Source of the DNA: Corynebacterium glaucum | Lineage (GTDB): Bacteria; Actinomycetota; Actinomycetes; Mycobacteriales; Mycobacteriaceae | Length of the DNA: 64,000 bases | Reading direction: 5' to 3' | Assembly (NCBI RefSeq): GCF_002287505.1 | Contig: NZ_CP019688.1 | Coordinates: 496,001-560,000, forward strand | Part shown: in pieces, positions 17,613-27,076 of the stretch | Layout of the letters: every line of letters starts with the position of its first letter | How positions within the stretch are numbered: position 1 is the first letter of the stretch | Position numbers and translations under genes: made by a program | The notes under the pieces: model-generated | The model's database searches: none | Seen by the model: only the letters and a program-made list of their open reading frames with translations | Told to the model about the DNA's origin: nothing

Positions 17613-18755
17613 ATGACCGAGCCAGATATCCGCAAAGGCCTCAACGGCGTTGTCGCCGACTACACCGCTGTGTCCAAGGTCAACCCGGAGACGAACTCCC
17701 TGCTCTACCGCGGTTACCCGGTGCAGGAGCTCGCGGAACACTGCACCTTCGAAGAGGTCGCGTACCTGCTGTGGAACGGCGAGCTGCCGAACGCGCAGGA
17801 GCTCGCGGACTTCCGCGGCGGATGCATGGCCAACCGCGACATCGACGAGGAACTGATCCAGGTGATCAACTTCCTGCCGAAGGACTGCCACCCGATGGAC
17901 GTCCTGCGCACCGCCGTGAGCTACCTGGGCACCCACGACCCGGAGAAGTTCACCACCGACGTCGCGCACCTGCAGTCCATCGGCCGCCAGCTGCTGGCCA
18001 AGCTCCCGACCATCGTGGCCACCGACATTCGCCGCCGCCAGGGCAAGGAGTACATCGCCCCGTCGAAGGAGAAGGGCTTTAGCGAGAACTTCCTCTGGAT
18101 GGTCTTCGGCGACGAGAAGTCCCCGGCGAACATCCCGTCCGACATTGAGGCGTTTGAGAAGACCATGATCCTCTACGCTGAGCACTCCTTCAACGCGTCC
18201 ACCTTCACAGCCCGCACCATCGCGTCGACGATGTCGGACGGCTGGTCTGCGATCACCGGCGCTATCGGCGCGCTGAAGGGCCCGCTGCACGGCGGCGCGA
18301 ACGAGTTCGTCATGCACCACATGGAGGAGATCGGCGACCCGGCGAAGGCAGAGGAGTGGTGCCTGAACAAGCTCAAGAACAAGGAGCTTGTCATGGGCTT
18401 CGGCCACCGCGTGTACAAGAAGGGCGACTCCCGCGTACCCACCATGGAGGCCGCGTTCAAGAAGCTCGCCGCCGAGCACCCGGAGAAGGACTCCCAGAAG
18501 TGGGTCGAGATGTACGACATCATGGCCAAGACGATGTACGAGAACACCTCGATCAACATCCGCCCGAACCTGGACTTCCCGTCCGGCCCGGCGTACTACA
18601 TCCTCGGTTTCGACATCGAGTTCTTCACCCCGCTGTTCGTTATGTCCCGCATCACCGGCTGGACCGCGCACATCATTGAGCAGTTCGAGAACAACTCGCT
18701 GATCCGCCCGCTGTCCGCCTACAACGGCCCGGACGAGCGCCATGTAGAAAAGTAA
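17613..18755 (+). CDS. prpC: 2-methylcitrate synthase
   Basis: A 380-residue citrate-synthase-family enzyme joining propionyl-CoA and oxaloacetate. Active-site segments are GPLHGGANEFV (His), GFGHRVYKKGDSR (His) and the C-terminal Asp region around YYILGFDIEFF. The length and the leading GLNGVVADYTAVSKVN are typical of PrpC, not GltA. AAAAGGAG precedes the start with a 6-base spacer. It is the last gene of the operon and is followed at once by a stem-loop terminator. Confidence 0.95.
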   Translation: MTEPDIRKGLNGVVADYTAVSKVNPETNSLLYRGYPVQELAEHCTFEEVAYLLWNGELPNAQELADFRGGCMANRDIDEELIQVINFLPKDCHPMDVLRTAVSYLGTHDPEKFTTDVAHLQSIGRQLLAKLPTIVATDIRRRQGKEYIAPSKEKGFSENFLWMVFGDEKSPANIPSDIEAFEKTMILYAEHSFNASTFTARTIASTMSDGWSAITGAIGALKGPLHGGANEFVMHHMEEIGDPAKAEEWCLNKLKNKELVMGFGHRVYKKGDSRVPTMEAAFKKLAAEHPEKDSQKWVEMYDIMAKTMYENTSINIRPNLDFPSGPAYYILGFDIEFFTPLFVMSRITGWTAHIIEQFENNSLIRPLSAYNGPDERHVEK

Positions 18756-18765
18756 GGTCAGCGGT

Positions 18766-18812
18766 CGCGGGCGTCGGAGCATTTTGCTTAACGACGCCCG
18801 CGTTGTTGTTCG
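18766..18812 (+). terminator. Intrinsic terminator after prpDBC
   Basis: Ten-base perfect stem CGCGGGCGTC (18766-18775) with GACGCCCGCG (18793-18802), followed by a T/G-rich tract. The loop and 3' arm contain TTGCTTAACGACG (18784-18796), a one-mismatch form of the repeated 13-mer. Confidence 0.8.
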
Positions 18813-18914
18813 TATGACCTATTCGCCACACCGGGACTGAACTAGACTTAAACTACATTCAGCCGAATTGTGCTCTAAACCCTTCTTGCTCCTTCGCTAC
18901 GGAAAGGACACCCT

Positions 18915-21900
18915 ATGAATCCGGATACGCTTCCGCTCAACGACCTGCCCTCCTTCAAGAAGATCTTGGTCGCCAACCGCGGCGAGATCGCAGTGCGCGC
19001 GTTCCGCGCCGCATTTGAGACCGGTGCAAAGACCGTCGCCGTGTACCCCCGCGAGGACCGCAACTCCTTCCACCGCCCGTTTGCCAATGAGGCGGTTCAG
19101 ATCGGTGTTGAGGGCCAGCCGGTCAAGGCTTACCTGGACATCGACGAAATTATTCGCGCCGCCAAGGAGACCGGCGCGGACGCGATCTACCCGGGCTACG
19201 GGTTCCTTTCCGAGCGCGCGGATCTGGCGCGCGCTTGCCGCGACAACGGCATCAAGTTCATTGGCCCAACCCCGGAGACGCTGGATCTGACCGGCGACAA
19301 GTCCGCCGCGGTGCAGGCTGCTGAGCGCGCTGGTCTTCCAGTGCTGAAGGACTCGGAGCCGTCTTCGGATCCGAAGCAGCTCGCGGAGTACGCGAAGGAT
19401 TTCGAGTTCCCGGTCTTCGTCAAGGCGGTCGCCGGTGGTGGCGGACGCGGCATGCGCTTTATTGAGAAGCTGGAGGACGTAGAGTCGTTGGCTGCGGAGG
19501 CATCCCGCGAGGCGGAGGCCGCCTTTGGCGACGCAAGCGTCTACATCGAGCGTGCCGTGATCAACCCGCAGCACATCGAAGTGCAGATCATGGCGGACTC
19601 TCACGGCAACGTGGTGCACCTCTTCGAGCGCGACTGCTCGGTGCAGCGCCGCCACCAGAAGGTGGTGGAGATCGCGCCGGCACAGCACATTACTGAGGAG
19701 CAGCGCCAGCGCATCTGCCAGGATGCGGTGAACTTCTGCAAGGAGATCAACTACGAGGGTGCTGGCACCGTCGAGTTCCTGGTGGATGAGCAGGGCAACC
19801 ACGTGTTCATCGAGATGAACCCGCGTGTGCAGGTCGAGCACACGGTGACTGAGGAGGTCACCGGTGTCGACATCGTGAAGAACCAGATGTACATCGCCGC
19901 CGGCGCGAAGCTGGAGGATGTGCACCTCACCCAGGACCTTATCGAGGTCAACGGTGCGGCGCTGCAGTGCCGCATCACCACCGAGGACCCGAAGAACGGC
20001 TTCCGGCCCGACTCCGGAACGATCACCGGTTACCGCTCCCCGGGCGGTGCGGGCGTGCGTCTCGACGGCTCCGTGGCCGTCGGCACCACGATCACCCCGA
20101 ACTTCGACTCACTGCTGGTGAAGATGACGTGCCGCGGGCGCAACTTCCAGGTCGCCGTGGACCGCGCACTGCGTGCGCTCAACGAGTTCGCCGTTGACGG
20201 TGTCTCCACCAACATCGGCTTCTTGCGCGCGCTGCTGTCCGAGCCAGAATTCCGCCACGAGCGCATCAACACCGGCTTTATCGCGGATCACCCGAACCTG
20301 CTCGACGCACCGGACGCCGCCGATGATGCCGGCAAGATCCTCAACTACCTTGCCTCGGTGACGGTGAACAAGCCGAACGGCCCGCGCCCGACGAACATCC
20401 AACCGTCGAAGAAGCTCCCGCGTGCTGAATACGGCGAGACCCCGCGCGGCTCGCGCGACGAACTGCTTGAGCTCGGCCCGGTGAAGTGGGCAGAGAAGCT
20501 GCGCAACCAGACGGCGCTCGGCGTCACCGAGACCACTTTCCGCGACGCTCACCAGTCGCTGCTGGCAACTCGTATCCGCACCAACACCCTTGTCGCGGCG
20601 GCCAAGCACGTCGGCCACCTCACCCCGGAACTGACCTCGGTTGAGGCCTGGGGCGGCGCGACCTTTGACGTGGGCATGCGCTTCCTCCACGAGTCGCCGT
20701 GGATGCGCCTCGACGAGATCCGCGAGGCCCTGCCGAACGTGAACATCCAGATGCTGCTGCGCGGGCGCAACACCGTCGGCTACACCCCGTACCCGGATTC
20801 GGTGACACGTGCCTTCGTGCAGGAGGCTGCGGCTTCCGGCATCGACATCTTCCGCATCTTCGACGCGCTGAACGACGTCTCCCAGATGCGCCCGGCCATC
20901 GACGCGGTGTTGGAGACCAACACCACCGTCGCCGAGGTTGCGATGGCTTACTCCGGCAACCTGCTGGATCCGGCTGAAGACCTCTACACCCTTGACTACT
21001 ACCTCAACCTCGCTGAGGAGATCGTGGGCGCTGGTGCCCACGTCTTGGCGATCAAGGACATGGCTGGCCTGATGCGCCCGGCAGCGGCCGCGAAACTGGT
21101 CACCGCCCTGCGTGAACGCTTCGACCTGCCGGTCCACGTCCACACCCACGACACCGCTGGCGGCCAGCTGGCCACCTACCTCGCTGCCGCTAACGCCGGC
21201 GCGGACGTCGTCGATGTGGCGTCCGCACCGTTGGCCGGCACCACCTCGCAACCGTCGATGTCCGCACTTGTCGCCGCCTTCGCCAACACCGAGCGCGACA
21301 CTGGCATCTCTCTGCAGGCCGTGTCCGACCTCGAACCGTACTGGGAGGCCGTGCGCCAGGTTTACGCCCCATTCGAGTCCGGCATCCCGGGCCCGACCGG
21401 CCGCGTGTACAAGCACGAGATCCCGGGCGGTCAGCTTTCCAACCTGCGCACCCAGGCAAAGGCGCTGGGTCTTGAGGACCGCTTTGAGCTGGTGGAGGAC
21501 TACTACGCTGGCGTGAACGAGATCCTTGGCCGCCCGACGAAGGTGACCCCCTCTTCCAAGGTCGTCGGCGACCTTGCCCTGCAGCTGGTGGGCCAGGGTG
21601 TCAGCCCGGAGGAGTTCGCCGAAAACCCGCGCAAGTACGACATCCCGGAGTCCGTGATCGGCTTCCTCCAGGGTGAACTGGGCACGCCTCCGGGTGGCTG
21701 GCCGCTGCTGCGCGAGAAGGCCCTGGAGAACCGCGACGAGGTCGACCACACCGTGCAGGTGCCGGAAGAACTCGCCCCGGCGCTGGAGAGCGGCGAGCAC
21801 GAGACTCGCCGCATCGCGCTGGACAAGCTGCTCTTCCCGAAGCAGTACAACGAGTTCCTCGAGCACAGGCGCGCCTACGGCATCACCGACCAGCTCGGCG

Positions 21901-22343
21901 ACAAGACCTTCTTCTACGGCCTCGAAGAGGGCGAGGAGACGATGATCTACTACGGCGAGATCGACGCGAACACCCCGCCGCTGGTGGTGCGCCTCGATGC
22001 CGTCGGCGAGCCGGATGAGAAGGGTATGCGCCAAGTCATCCTCACCGTCAACGGCCAGGTTCGCCCGATGTCCATCCGCGACGAGAACGCCGAGTCCACC
22101 GTCGCCGAGGTGGAAAAGGCTGACTCTGCGAACCCGGGCCACGTCGCAGCCCCGTTCGCCGGCGTGGTCAACGTGACGGTCAGCGCTGGTGACGAGGTCA
22201 AGGCTGGCGATCAGGTTGCCACCATCGAGGCGATGAAGATGGAGGCCTCCATCTCCGCGTCCGTCGACGGCACCATCGAGCGCGTGGCCCTGTCGCAGGC
22301 AACGAAGGTTGAGGGCGGCGACTTGGTCGTCGTGATCAGCTAG
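18915..22343 (+). CDS. pyc: Pyruvate carboxylase
   Basis: A 1142-residue biotin enzyme that carboxylates pyruvate to oxaloacetate. The domain order is complete: biotin carboxylase (residues about 15-470; VAGGGGRGMRFIE ATP loop, EMNPRVQVEH), carboxyltransferase (about 540-1000; TFRDAHQSLLATR, HVHTHDTAGGQ metal ligands), and C-terminal biotinyl carrier with Lys about 1108 in EAMKMEAS. It is monocistronic: a promoter gap lies upstream and a strong terminator downstream. It supplies oxaloacetate for growth on sugars or lactate, and for the neighbouring PrpC reaction. BirA, encoded in this window, should biotinylate it. Confidence 0.97.
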   Translation: MNPDTLPLNDLPSFKKILVANRGEIAVRAFRAAFETGAKTVAVYPREDRNSFHRPFANEAVQIGVEGQPVKAYLDIDEIIRAAKETGADAIYPGYGFLSERADLARACRDNGIKFIGPTPETLDLTGDKSAAVQAAERAGLPVLKDSEPSSDPKQLAEYAKDFEFPVFVKAVAGGGGRGMRFIEKLEDVESLAAEASREAEAAFGDASVYIERAVINPQHIEVQIMADSHGNVVHLFERDCSVQRRHQKVVEIAPAQHITEEQRQRICQDAVNFCKEINYEGAGTVEFLVDEQGNHVFIEMNPRVQVEHTVTEEVTGVDIVKNQMYIAAGAKLEDVHLTQDLIEVNGAALQCRITTEDPKNGFRPDSGTITGYRSPGGAGVRLDGSVAVGTTITPNFDSLLVKMTCRGRNFQVAVDRALRALNEFAVDGVSTNIGFLRALLSEPEFRHERINTGFIADHPNLLDAPDAADDAGKILNYLASVTVNKPNGPRPTNIQPSKKLPRAEYGETPRGSRDELLELGPVKWAEKLRNQTALGVTETTFRDAHQSLLATRIRTNTLVAAAKHVGHLTPELTSVEAWGGATFDVGMRFLHESPWMRLDEIREALPNVNIQMLLRGRNTVGYTPYPDSVTRAFVQEAAASGIDIFRIFDALNDVSQMRPAIDAVLETNTTVAEVAMAYSGNLLDPAEDLYTLDYYLNLAEEIVGAGAHVLAIKDMAGLMRPAAAAKLVTALRERFDLPVHVHTHDTAGGQLATYLAAANAGADVVDVASAPLAGTTSQPSMSALVAAFANTERDTGISLQAVSDLEPYWEAVRQVYAPFESGIPGPTGRVYKHEIPGGQLSNLRTQAKALGLEDRFELVEDYYAGVNEILGRPTKVTPSSKVVGDLALQLVGQGVSPEEFAENPRKYDIPESVIGFLQGELGTPPGGWPLLREKALENRDEVDHTVQVPEELAPALESGEHETRRIALDKLLFPKQYNEFLEHRRAYGITDQLGDKTFFYGLEEGEETMIYYGEIDANTPPLVVRLDAVGEPDEKGMRQVILTVNGQVRPMSIRDENAESTVAEVEKADSANPGHVAAPFAGVVNVTVSAGDEVKAGDQVATIEAMKMEASISASVDGTIERVALSQATKVEGGDLVVVIS

Positions 22344-22357
22344 TCGCACCAAAGTGG

Positions 22358-22391
22358 AAAGCTCCGGGTTGTTTGCCCGGAGCTTTTTGCT
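22358..22391 (+). terminator. Intrinsic terminator of pyc
   Basis: Perfect 11-base stem AAAGCTCCGGG (22358-22368) and CCCGGAGCTTT (22376-22386), then a T run that merges into a copy of TTGCTTATCGACG. Confidence 0.92.
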
Positions 22392-22399
22392 TATCGACG
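22387..22399 (+). repeat. Exact copy of the 13-mer TTGCTTATCGACG (intergenic)
   Basis: Lies between the pyc terminator and the end of the GNAT gene, outside any coding sequence. This shows the word is not kept only for protein reasons. Confidence 0.92.
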
Positions 22400-22413
22400 T
22401 CTACGCCATCGCC

Positions 22414-22905
22414 CTACAGCGCATAGACCATCGCGCCCTCAATGGTCGGGTGGTCGGTGAACCCGAATTCCTCGTAGCGGTGGCGCGCCCGCGGGTTCTT
22501 CGCATCCACCCACAGCGCGATGCGCGTGGCGCCCTGCTCGCGAGCGAGCTGAACCGCCTGTCCCAGCAACTGTGCCCCGAGGCGCTGTCCCGCGTACCGG
22601 TTCTCGACTGCGATGGCGATTTCTGGCACGTCCGGCCCGAGGTTCGCCCACCCATCTTGCGGTTCCGACCAATAGCGCAACCAGACGCCACCAGCAGGGG
22701 TACGAAGCTCATCGAAGGCGATGACGCCGCCGTCACGCTCGGGGTCCCACTCGTCCACGTATTTCTCAACCCCTGGAAGCACGTCCGGCTCCAGGTCAGC
22801 GGTCTCGTCGCCGAACGCGTCGGCGAGGAAGTTCAGGCGCTGCAGGTACGTCCGGTCCGCCTCCCTGGCGCGTCGGAACGTGAACTCCACGGATTCAACC
22901 ACCAC
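22414..22905 (-). CDS. GNAT-family N-acetyltransferase
   Basis: A 163-residue GNAT protein. The acetyl-CoA-binding motif A reads AVENRYAGQRLGAQLLGQAV (Q/RxxGxG/A type), followed by ALWVDAKNPRARHRYEEFGF. It would acetylate an amine or amino acid that cannot be named from sequence. The GTG start shares one base with the accBC stop (TAGTG), so it is translated from the accBC message. A second in-frame GTG 12 bases downstream is an alternative start. Confidence 0.82.
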   Translation of the reverse strand: MVVESVEFTFRRAREADRTYLQRLNFLADAFGDETADLEPDVLPGVEKYVDEWDPERDGGVIAFDELRTPAGGVWLRYWSEPQDGWANLGPDVPEIAIAVENRYAGQRLGAQLLGQAVQLAREQGATRIALWVDAKNPRARHRYEEFGFTDHPTIEGAMVYAL

Positions 22906-24689
22906 TATTTCAACTCCATGAGGACGGCAGATTTCTGCACCTGCGCACCCGTCTCTGCCGCAAGACCGGTCACCGTGCCGGACTTGTGCGCCTTGACCGG
23001 GTTTTCCATCTTCATCGCTTCAAGGACGAGGAGCACGTCGCCCTCCGCAACCTCTTCACCCTCGGACACGTTGACTTTGATTACGGTGCCCTGCATCGGC
23101 GCCGCAACAGCATCACCGGAGGCGGCAGCCTTGGACCCGGCCGCGCTGCGCCTCTTCGGGCGCTTGCGCTGCCCGCCACCGAAGACCAGCGACGACGGCA
23201 ACGCAATCTCAATGCGACGCCCGTTCACCTCCACGGCAAAAGTGCGGTTCTCGCCATCCGGATCGGCACCGTCCGCGTCGCCGTCGGCATCAGTATCCGC
23301 AGGGACGAGCTTGTTGACCCACGCTTCCTCGATCCAGCGGGTGTAGACATCGAAGTGCTCGCCGTCGCCAATGAATGCGGGGTCGTCAAGAACGGCCTGG
23401 TGGAAGGGGATGACGGTCGGCAGCCCTTTCACCACGTACTCACTCAGCGCACGGCGAGAGCGCTGGAGAGCTTCCTCGCGGTCCTCGCCGTAGACGATGA
23501 GCTTCGCCAGCATCGAGTCGAACTGCCCGCCGACCACAGAGCCAGCACGCACGCCGGAATCCACGCGCACGCCCGGACCGGCCGGTTCCACGTACTCGGT
23601 AATGGTGCCTGGTGCGGGCATGAAGTTCACTGCCGGGTCTTCGCCGTTAATGCGGAATTCGATGGCATGTCCGCGCGGTTCCGGGTCCGTCGTAAAGCGA
23701 AGCTCCTCACCTGACGCGATGCGGAACTGTTCACGCACCAGGTCAATGCCGGTGGTGATCTCGGTGACCGGGTGCTCCACTTGCAAGCGGGTGTTCACCT
23801 CGAGAAAGGAGATGATGCCTTCCGGGTGCTGCTCGGTGCCAGCGCTGACCAGGTACTCGACCGTGCCCGCGCCGTAGTAACCGGCCTCCTTGCAGATCGC
23901 CTTCGCGCTTTCGTGGATCCGCGCGCGCTGCGCGTCGGTCAAGAACGGTGCCGGCGCCTCTTCGACCAGCTTCTGGAAGCGGCGCTGCAGGGAGCAGTCG
24001 CGGGTGCCCACGACGATGACGTTGCCGTGCTGGTCTGCAAGCACCTGCGCCTCGACGTGGCGCGCCTTATCAAGATAGCGCTCGACAAAGCACTCTCCAC
24101 GGCCGAACGCCGCGGTGGCCTCACGGGTCGCCGACTCGAAGAGCTCGGGAATCTCTTCCCGGGTGTAGGCGACCTTCATACCGCGCCCGCCGCCGCCGTA
24201 GGCAGCCTTGATGGCTACCGGCAGGCCGTGCTCGTCAGCAAACGCGACCACCTCATCGGCGTTCGCAACGGGGTCCTTCGTGCCCGGTGCCATTGGCGCA
24301 TCGGCGCGTTCAGCGATGTGGCGGGCGGTGACTTTGTCGCCGAGCGCCGCAATCGCCTCCGGCGACGGGCCGATCCACGTCAGGCCCGCGTCGATGACCT
24401 TCTGCGCGAACTCCGCGTTCTCAGACAAGAACCCGTAACCGGGGTGGATTGCGTCAGCCCCGGAATCAGCCGCAGCCTTGAGCACCTTCTCCATGTCCAG
24501 GTACGACTCCGCCGCGGTAGTGCCGCCCAGCGCGAACGCCTCGTCTGCCATCGCCACAAACGGGGCGTCGGCGTCGGGCTCTGCATAGACAGCAACGGAG
24601 GCGAGGCCAGCATCTTTCGCGGCGCGGATGACGCGCACGGCGATCTCGCCGCGGTTGGCAATGAGCACCTTCGATAGGGGAGTAGGCAC
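22905..24689 (-). CDS. accBC: Acyl-CoA carboxylase alpha subunit (biotin carboxylase-biotin carrier fusion)
   Basis: A 594-residue subunit that carboxylates its own biotin and hands CO2 to the DtsR/AccD beta subunits. The biotin carboxylase domain (1-450) shows [14 protein letters not shown] and [14 protein letters not shown]. The biotinyl carrier domain is at the C-terminus, with Lys about 560 in [12 protein letters not shown] start at 24689 with AAAGGCGGAA upstream fits. Its partners dtsR2, dtsR1 and accE lie 6-20 kb away in the same window. An A/T-rich promoter region and a GGTTAGGTCTACC element lie between it and the rhodanese gene, a possible lipid-regulator site. Confidence 0.96.
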   Translation of the reverse strand: MPTPLSKVLIANRGEIAVRVIRAAKDAGLASVAVYAEPDADAPFVAMADEAFALGGTTAAESYLDMEKVLKAAADSGADAIHPGYGFLSENAEFAQKVIDAGLTWIGPSPEAIAALGDKVTARHIAERADAPMAPGTKDPVANADEVVAFADEHGLPVAIKAAYGGGGRGMKVAYTREEIPELFESATREATAAFGRGECFVERYLDKARHVEAQVLADQHGNVIVVGTRDCSLQRRFQKLVEEAPAPFLTDAQRARIHESAKAICKEAGYYGAGTVEYLVSAGTEQHPEGIISFLEVNTRLQVEHPVTEITTGIDLVREQFRIASGEELRFTTDPEPRGHAIEFRINGEDPAVNFMPAPGTITEYVEPAGPGVRVDSGVRAGSVVGGQFDSMLAKLIVYGEDREEALQRSRRALSEYVVKGLPTVIPFHQAVLDDPAFIGDGEHFDVYTRWIEEAWVNKLVPADTDADGDADGADPDGENRTFAVEVNGRRIEIALPSSLVFGGGQRKRPKRRSAAGSKAAASGDAVAAPMQGTVIKVNVSEGEEVAEGDVLLVLEAMKMENPVKAHKSGTVTGLAAETGAQVQKSAVLMELK

Positions 24690-24795
24690 GAGTAATTCCG
24701 CCTTTACTAAATATTTGCTAAATGGTTAGGTCTACCAACATATCTTGGCTGTGCCGCTTCATATTACAGTCCCGCTCGGCGTTTTCCGCACTAAG

Positions 24796-25731
24796 TTACT
24801 CTTGCGTAGGTTCTGGGTTGGGCTCGGGCGTGGCTTCGGAGCCGCGCTCAATAGGCACACGAACCATGTTTCCCCATTCGATCCAGGAGCCGTCGTAAAG
24901 CGAAGCATCCTTGAACCCCAGGATGTGGGTGAGTACGAACCACGTGTGCGCCGAGCTTTCCCCCATCTGGCAATAGATAACGGTGCGCGCGTCGCGGTCG
25001 AAGTCGCTGTAGATCTCGGCGATTTCATCTGCGCTGCGAAACAGCGCATTCGGGTACACCGATCGCCCCCACGGCACGTTCACAGCACCAGGGATATGTC
25101 CCTGCCGCAGGGCAAGCGGAGCTTGTTGCTTATCGACGGCCCCTGCGACCTCATCGCCAGCGTAAAGCTCGGGGGTGCGGGCGTCGATCAACTGAATGCC
25201 TTGAATTGGCGTGCCCTGCTCGCGCAAGCCGTCGAGCAGCTCGGTCGCGAACGTCCGAGTCGGGGTGTCGTTGCGCTCTACGGTGGGGTAGTCGCTTTCC
25301 GGGTATGTGGGCACGGCGAAGGACGTGTCGCGCTCTTCTCCCATCCACGCGTCGCGGCCGCCGTCGAGAAGCCGCACATCCGGGTGGCCGAACAGCTCGA
25401 AGACCCACGCGGTGTAGGCCGCCCACCAGTTCGCGCGGTCGCCGTAAACCACTACCGTGTCGTCGCGTGAAATGCCCCGCTCGCGCATCAGTGCGGCGAA
25501 CGCCGCGCCGTCGATCAGGTCGCGCTGGACGGGGTCGTTGAGGTCGCGGTTCCAATCGATGCGCACCGCGCCCGGAATGTGGCCGATGTCGTAGAGGTAG
25601 GCATCCTCGTCGCTTTCCACGACCTTCAGGCCGTCGACGCCCAAGCGAGCAGAAAGCCACGCGGCGGAAACGAACTTCTCTGGATGCGCGAACGTCTCGA
25701 ACTGCGGGTTGTGCTCAAGCTCAATTCCCAC
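24796..25731 (-). CDS. sseA: Sulfurtransferase (tandem rhodanese)
   Basis: A 311-residue protein with two rhodanese domains. The first (DIGHIPGAVRIDW, LDGGRDAW) is inactive. The second carries the active-site loop Cys in VIYCQMGESSAHT after GHIPGAVNVPW. It moves sulfur from thiosulfate or mercaptopyruvate to a thiol acceptor in the cytosol. Canonical thiosulfate enzymes have CRxGxxx loops, so the CQMGESS loop suggests a different donor. I chose the GTG at 25731 (VGIELEHNPQFETF), preceded by GAGAGGA, over a start 13 codons upstream. A rhodanese upstream of accBC is conserved in corynebacteria. Confidence 0.88.
   Translation of the reverse strand: MGIELEHNPQFETFAHPEKFVSAAWLSARLGVDGLKVVESDEDAYLYDIGHIPGAVRIDWNRDLNDPVQRDLIDGAAFAALMRERGISRDDTVVVYGDRANWWAAYTAWVFELFGHPDVRLLDGGRDAWMGEERDTSFAVPTYPESDYPTVERNDTPTRTFATELLDGLREQGTPIQGIQLIDARTPELYAGDEVAGAVDKQQAPLALRQGHIPGAVNVPWGRSVYPNALFRSADEIAEIYSDFDRDARTVIYCQMGESSAHTWFVLTHILGFKDASLYDGSWIEWGNMVRVPIERGSEATPEPNPEPTQE
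25126..25138 (+). repeat. Exact copy of the 13-mer TTGCTTATCGACG
   Basis: Inside the minus-strand rhodanese gene, where the complement is read as Ala-Val-Asp-Lys-Gln, a frame different from the Leu-Leu-Ile-Asp copies. Confidence 0.92.
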
Positions 25732-25948
25732 TTCGATGATTCCTCTCCCTGGGCGCCATGAAATTGCCACTCCACGATACCGTCGTTGGCGGGAAGTGGG
25801 CTGCCCAACTGGGCGAAATCAGGGGAGTTTCCGGCGCTGAGACGGGTCTTGTGAGCTTAACCACTAACCGGCGGTCTTCCCCGGCCAACCCACGAGAAAA
25901 GACTTAGAGTTCGATGCGGGAACACGATCAACATCGAAAGGGATCCTA

Positions 25949-27013
25949 GTGAAGAAGGCAATTGTAGTTTTCGAGGTTGAGGGCGGCTCCGACAAATACA
26001 TCGACGGCCACCGCAAAGACACCATGCCAATCGTCAACGCGATCAAGGACAAGGGCTGGAACGCAGAGGTTGTGTACTTCCGTCCGGAGTGGGCATCGGA
26101 CCTCTTTGAGTACGTCTCCGAGAACTTCGACGCGTACATCTCCCGCGTGAACCCGGGCAACATCCCGGGCGGCGAGAAGGGCTACTTCGACCTGCTCACC
26201 CGCCTGTCCGAGGCTGGCCTCGTCGGCATGTCCACCCCGGAGGAGATGATCTCCTACGGCGCCAAGGACGCTCTGGTGAAGCTCAACCAGACCGACCTGG
26301 TTCCGTCCGACACTGCCGCGTACTACGACGTGGAGTCCTTCAAAAACACTTTCCCGACCTCCCTGTCCTACGGTGAGCGCGTGCTGAAGCAGAACCGCGG
26401 CTCCACCGGTTCGGGCATTTGGCGCGTCCGTCTCGCGGACGAATCGCAGGCAGCCAACGTTGAGCCGGGCACCGCACTGCCGCTGGACACCAAGCTCAAG
26501 TGCACCGAAGCTGTGGACAACCACACAGAGGATCGCGAACTTGGCGAGTTCATGGATTTCTGCGAGCAGTACATCGTTGGTGACAACGGCATGCTCGTCG
26601 ACATGCGCTTCATGCCGCGCATCACTGAGGGTGAGATCCGTATCCTCCTCGTTGGCCCGCACCCAGTCTTCGTCGTGCACAAAAAACCGGCCGAGGGCGG
26701 TGACGCGTTCTCCGCGACCTTGTTCTCCGGCGCGAAGTACACCTACCAGAAACCGGAGGAGTGGCAGGAGCTCGTCGACATGTTCGCCGAGGCACGCCCT
26801 GTCATCGCTGAGAACCTTGGCGGAGACAACATCCCGCTGATCTGGACCGCGGACTTCATGCTTGCCGACGATGACGAGACCGGCGAAGACACCTACGTCC
26901 TCGGTGAGATCAACTGCTCCTGCGTCGGCTTCACCTCCGAGCTGGACATGGGCATCCAGGAGATGGTGGCTGACGAGGCCATCAAGCGTGTCGAGGAAAA
27001 GCACTCCGCGTAG
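25949..27013 (+). CDS. Cj0069-like protein (ATP-grasp-type fold)
   Basis: A 354-residue soluble protein beginning VKKAIVVFEVEGGSDKYIDGHRKD. The layout (N-terminal Rossmann-like domain, then KQNRGSTGSGIWRVRL as a probable nucleotide loop, RFMPRITEGEIRILLVG, and acidic GEINCSCVGFTSE near the end) resembles ATP-grasp ligases such as glutathione synthetase. I recognise it as the Cj0069 family, whose reaction is not known to me. The GTG start follows AAAGGATCC. It is monocistronic, with a strong terminator shared with the convergent lipoprotein gene. Confidence 0.7.
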   Translation: MKKAIVVFEVEGGSDKYIDGHRKDTMPIVNAIKDKGWNAEVVYFRPEWASDLFEYVSENFDAYISRVNPGNIPGGEKGYFDLLTRLSEAGLVGMSTPEEMISYGAKDALVKLNQTDLVPSDTAAYYDVESFKNTFPTSLSYGERVLKQNRGSTGSGIWRVRLADESQAANVEPGTALPLDTKLKCTEAVDNHTEDRELGEFMDFCEQYIVGDNGMLVDMRFMPRITEGEIRILLVGPHPVFVVHKKPAEGGDAFSATLFSGAKYTYQKPEEWQELVDMFAEARPVIAENLGGDNIPLIWTADFMLADDDETGEDTYVLGEINCSCVGFTSELDMGIQEMVADEAIKRVEEKHSA

Positions 27014-27035
27014 CGCTTCTGCTTGACGACGATTG

Positions 27036-27062
27036 AAGCCCCGGCTGCGGCCGGGGCTTTTC
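27036..27062. terminator. Terminator between Cj0069-like and LppP-like genes
   Basis: Stem AAGCCCCGG (27036-27044) with CCGGGGCTT (27051-27059), followed by Ts on the plus strand. CTGCTTGACGACG, a variant of the repeated word, sits just before it at 27019-27031. Confidence 0.9.
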
Positions 27063-27076
27063 GCGTGGCGGCGGGC

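Noticed and set aside
20109..22352. 747-codon minus-strand frame opposite pyc
   Set aside because: Antisense shadow of pyruvate carboxylase; composition is unlike real proteins here.
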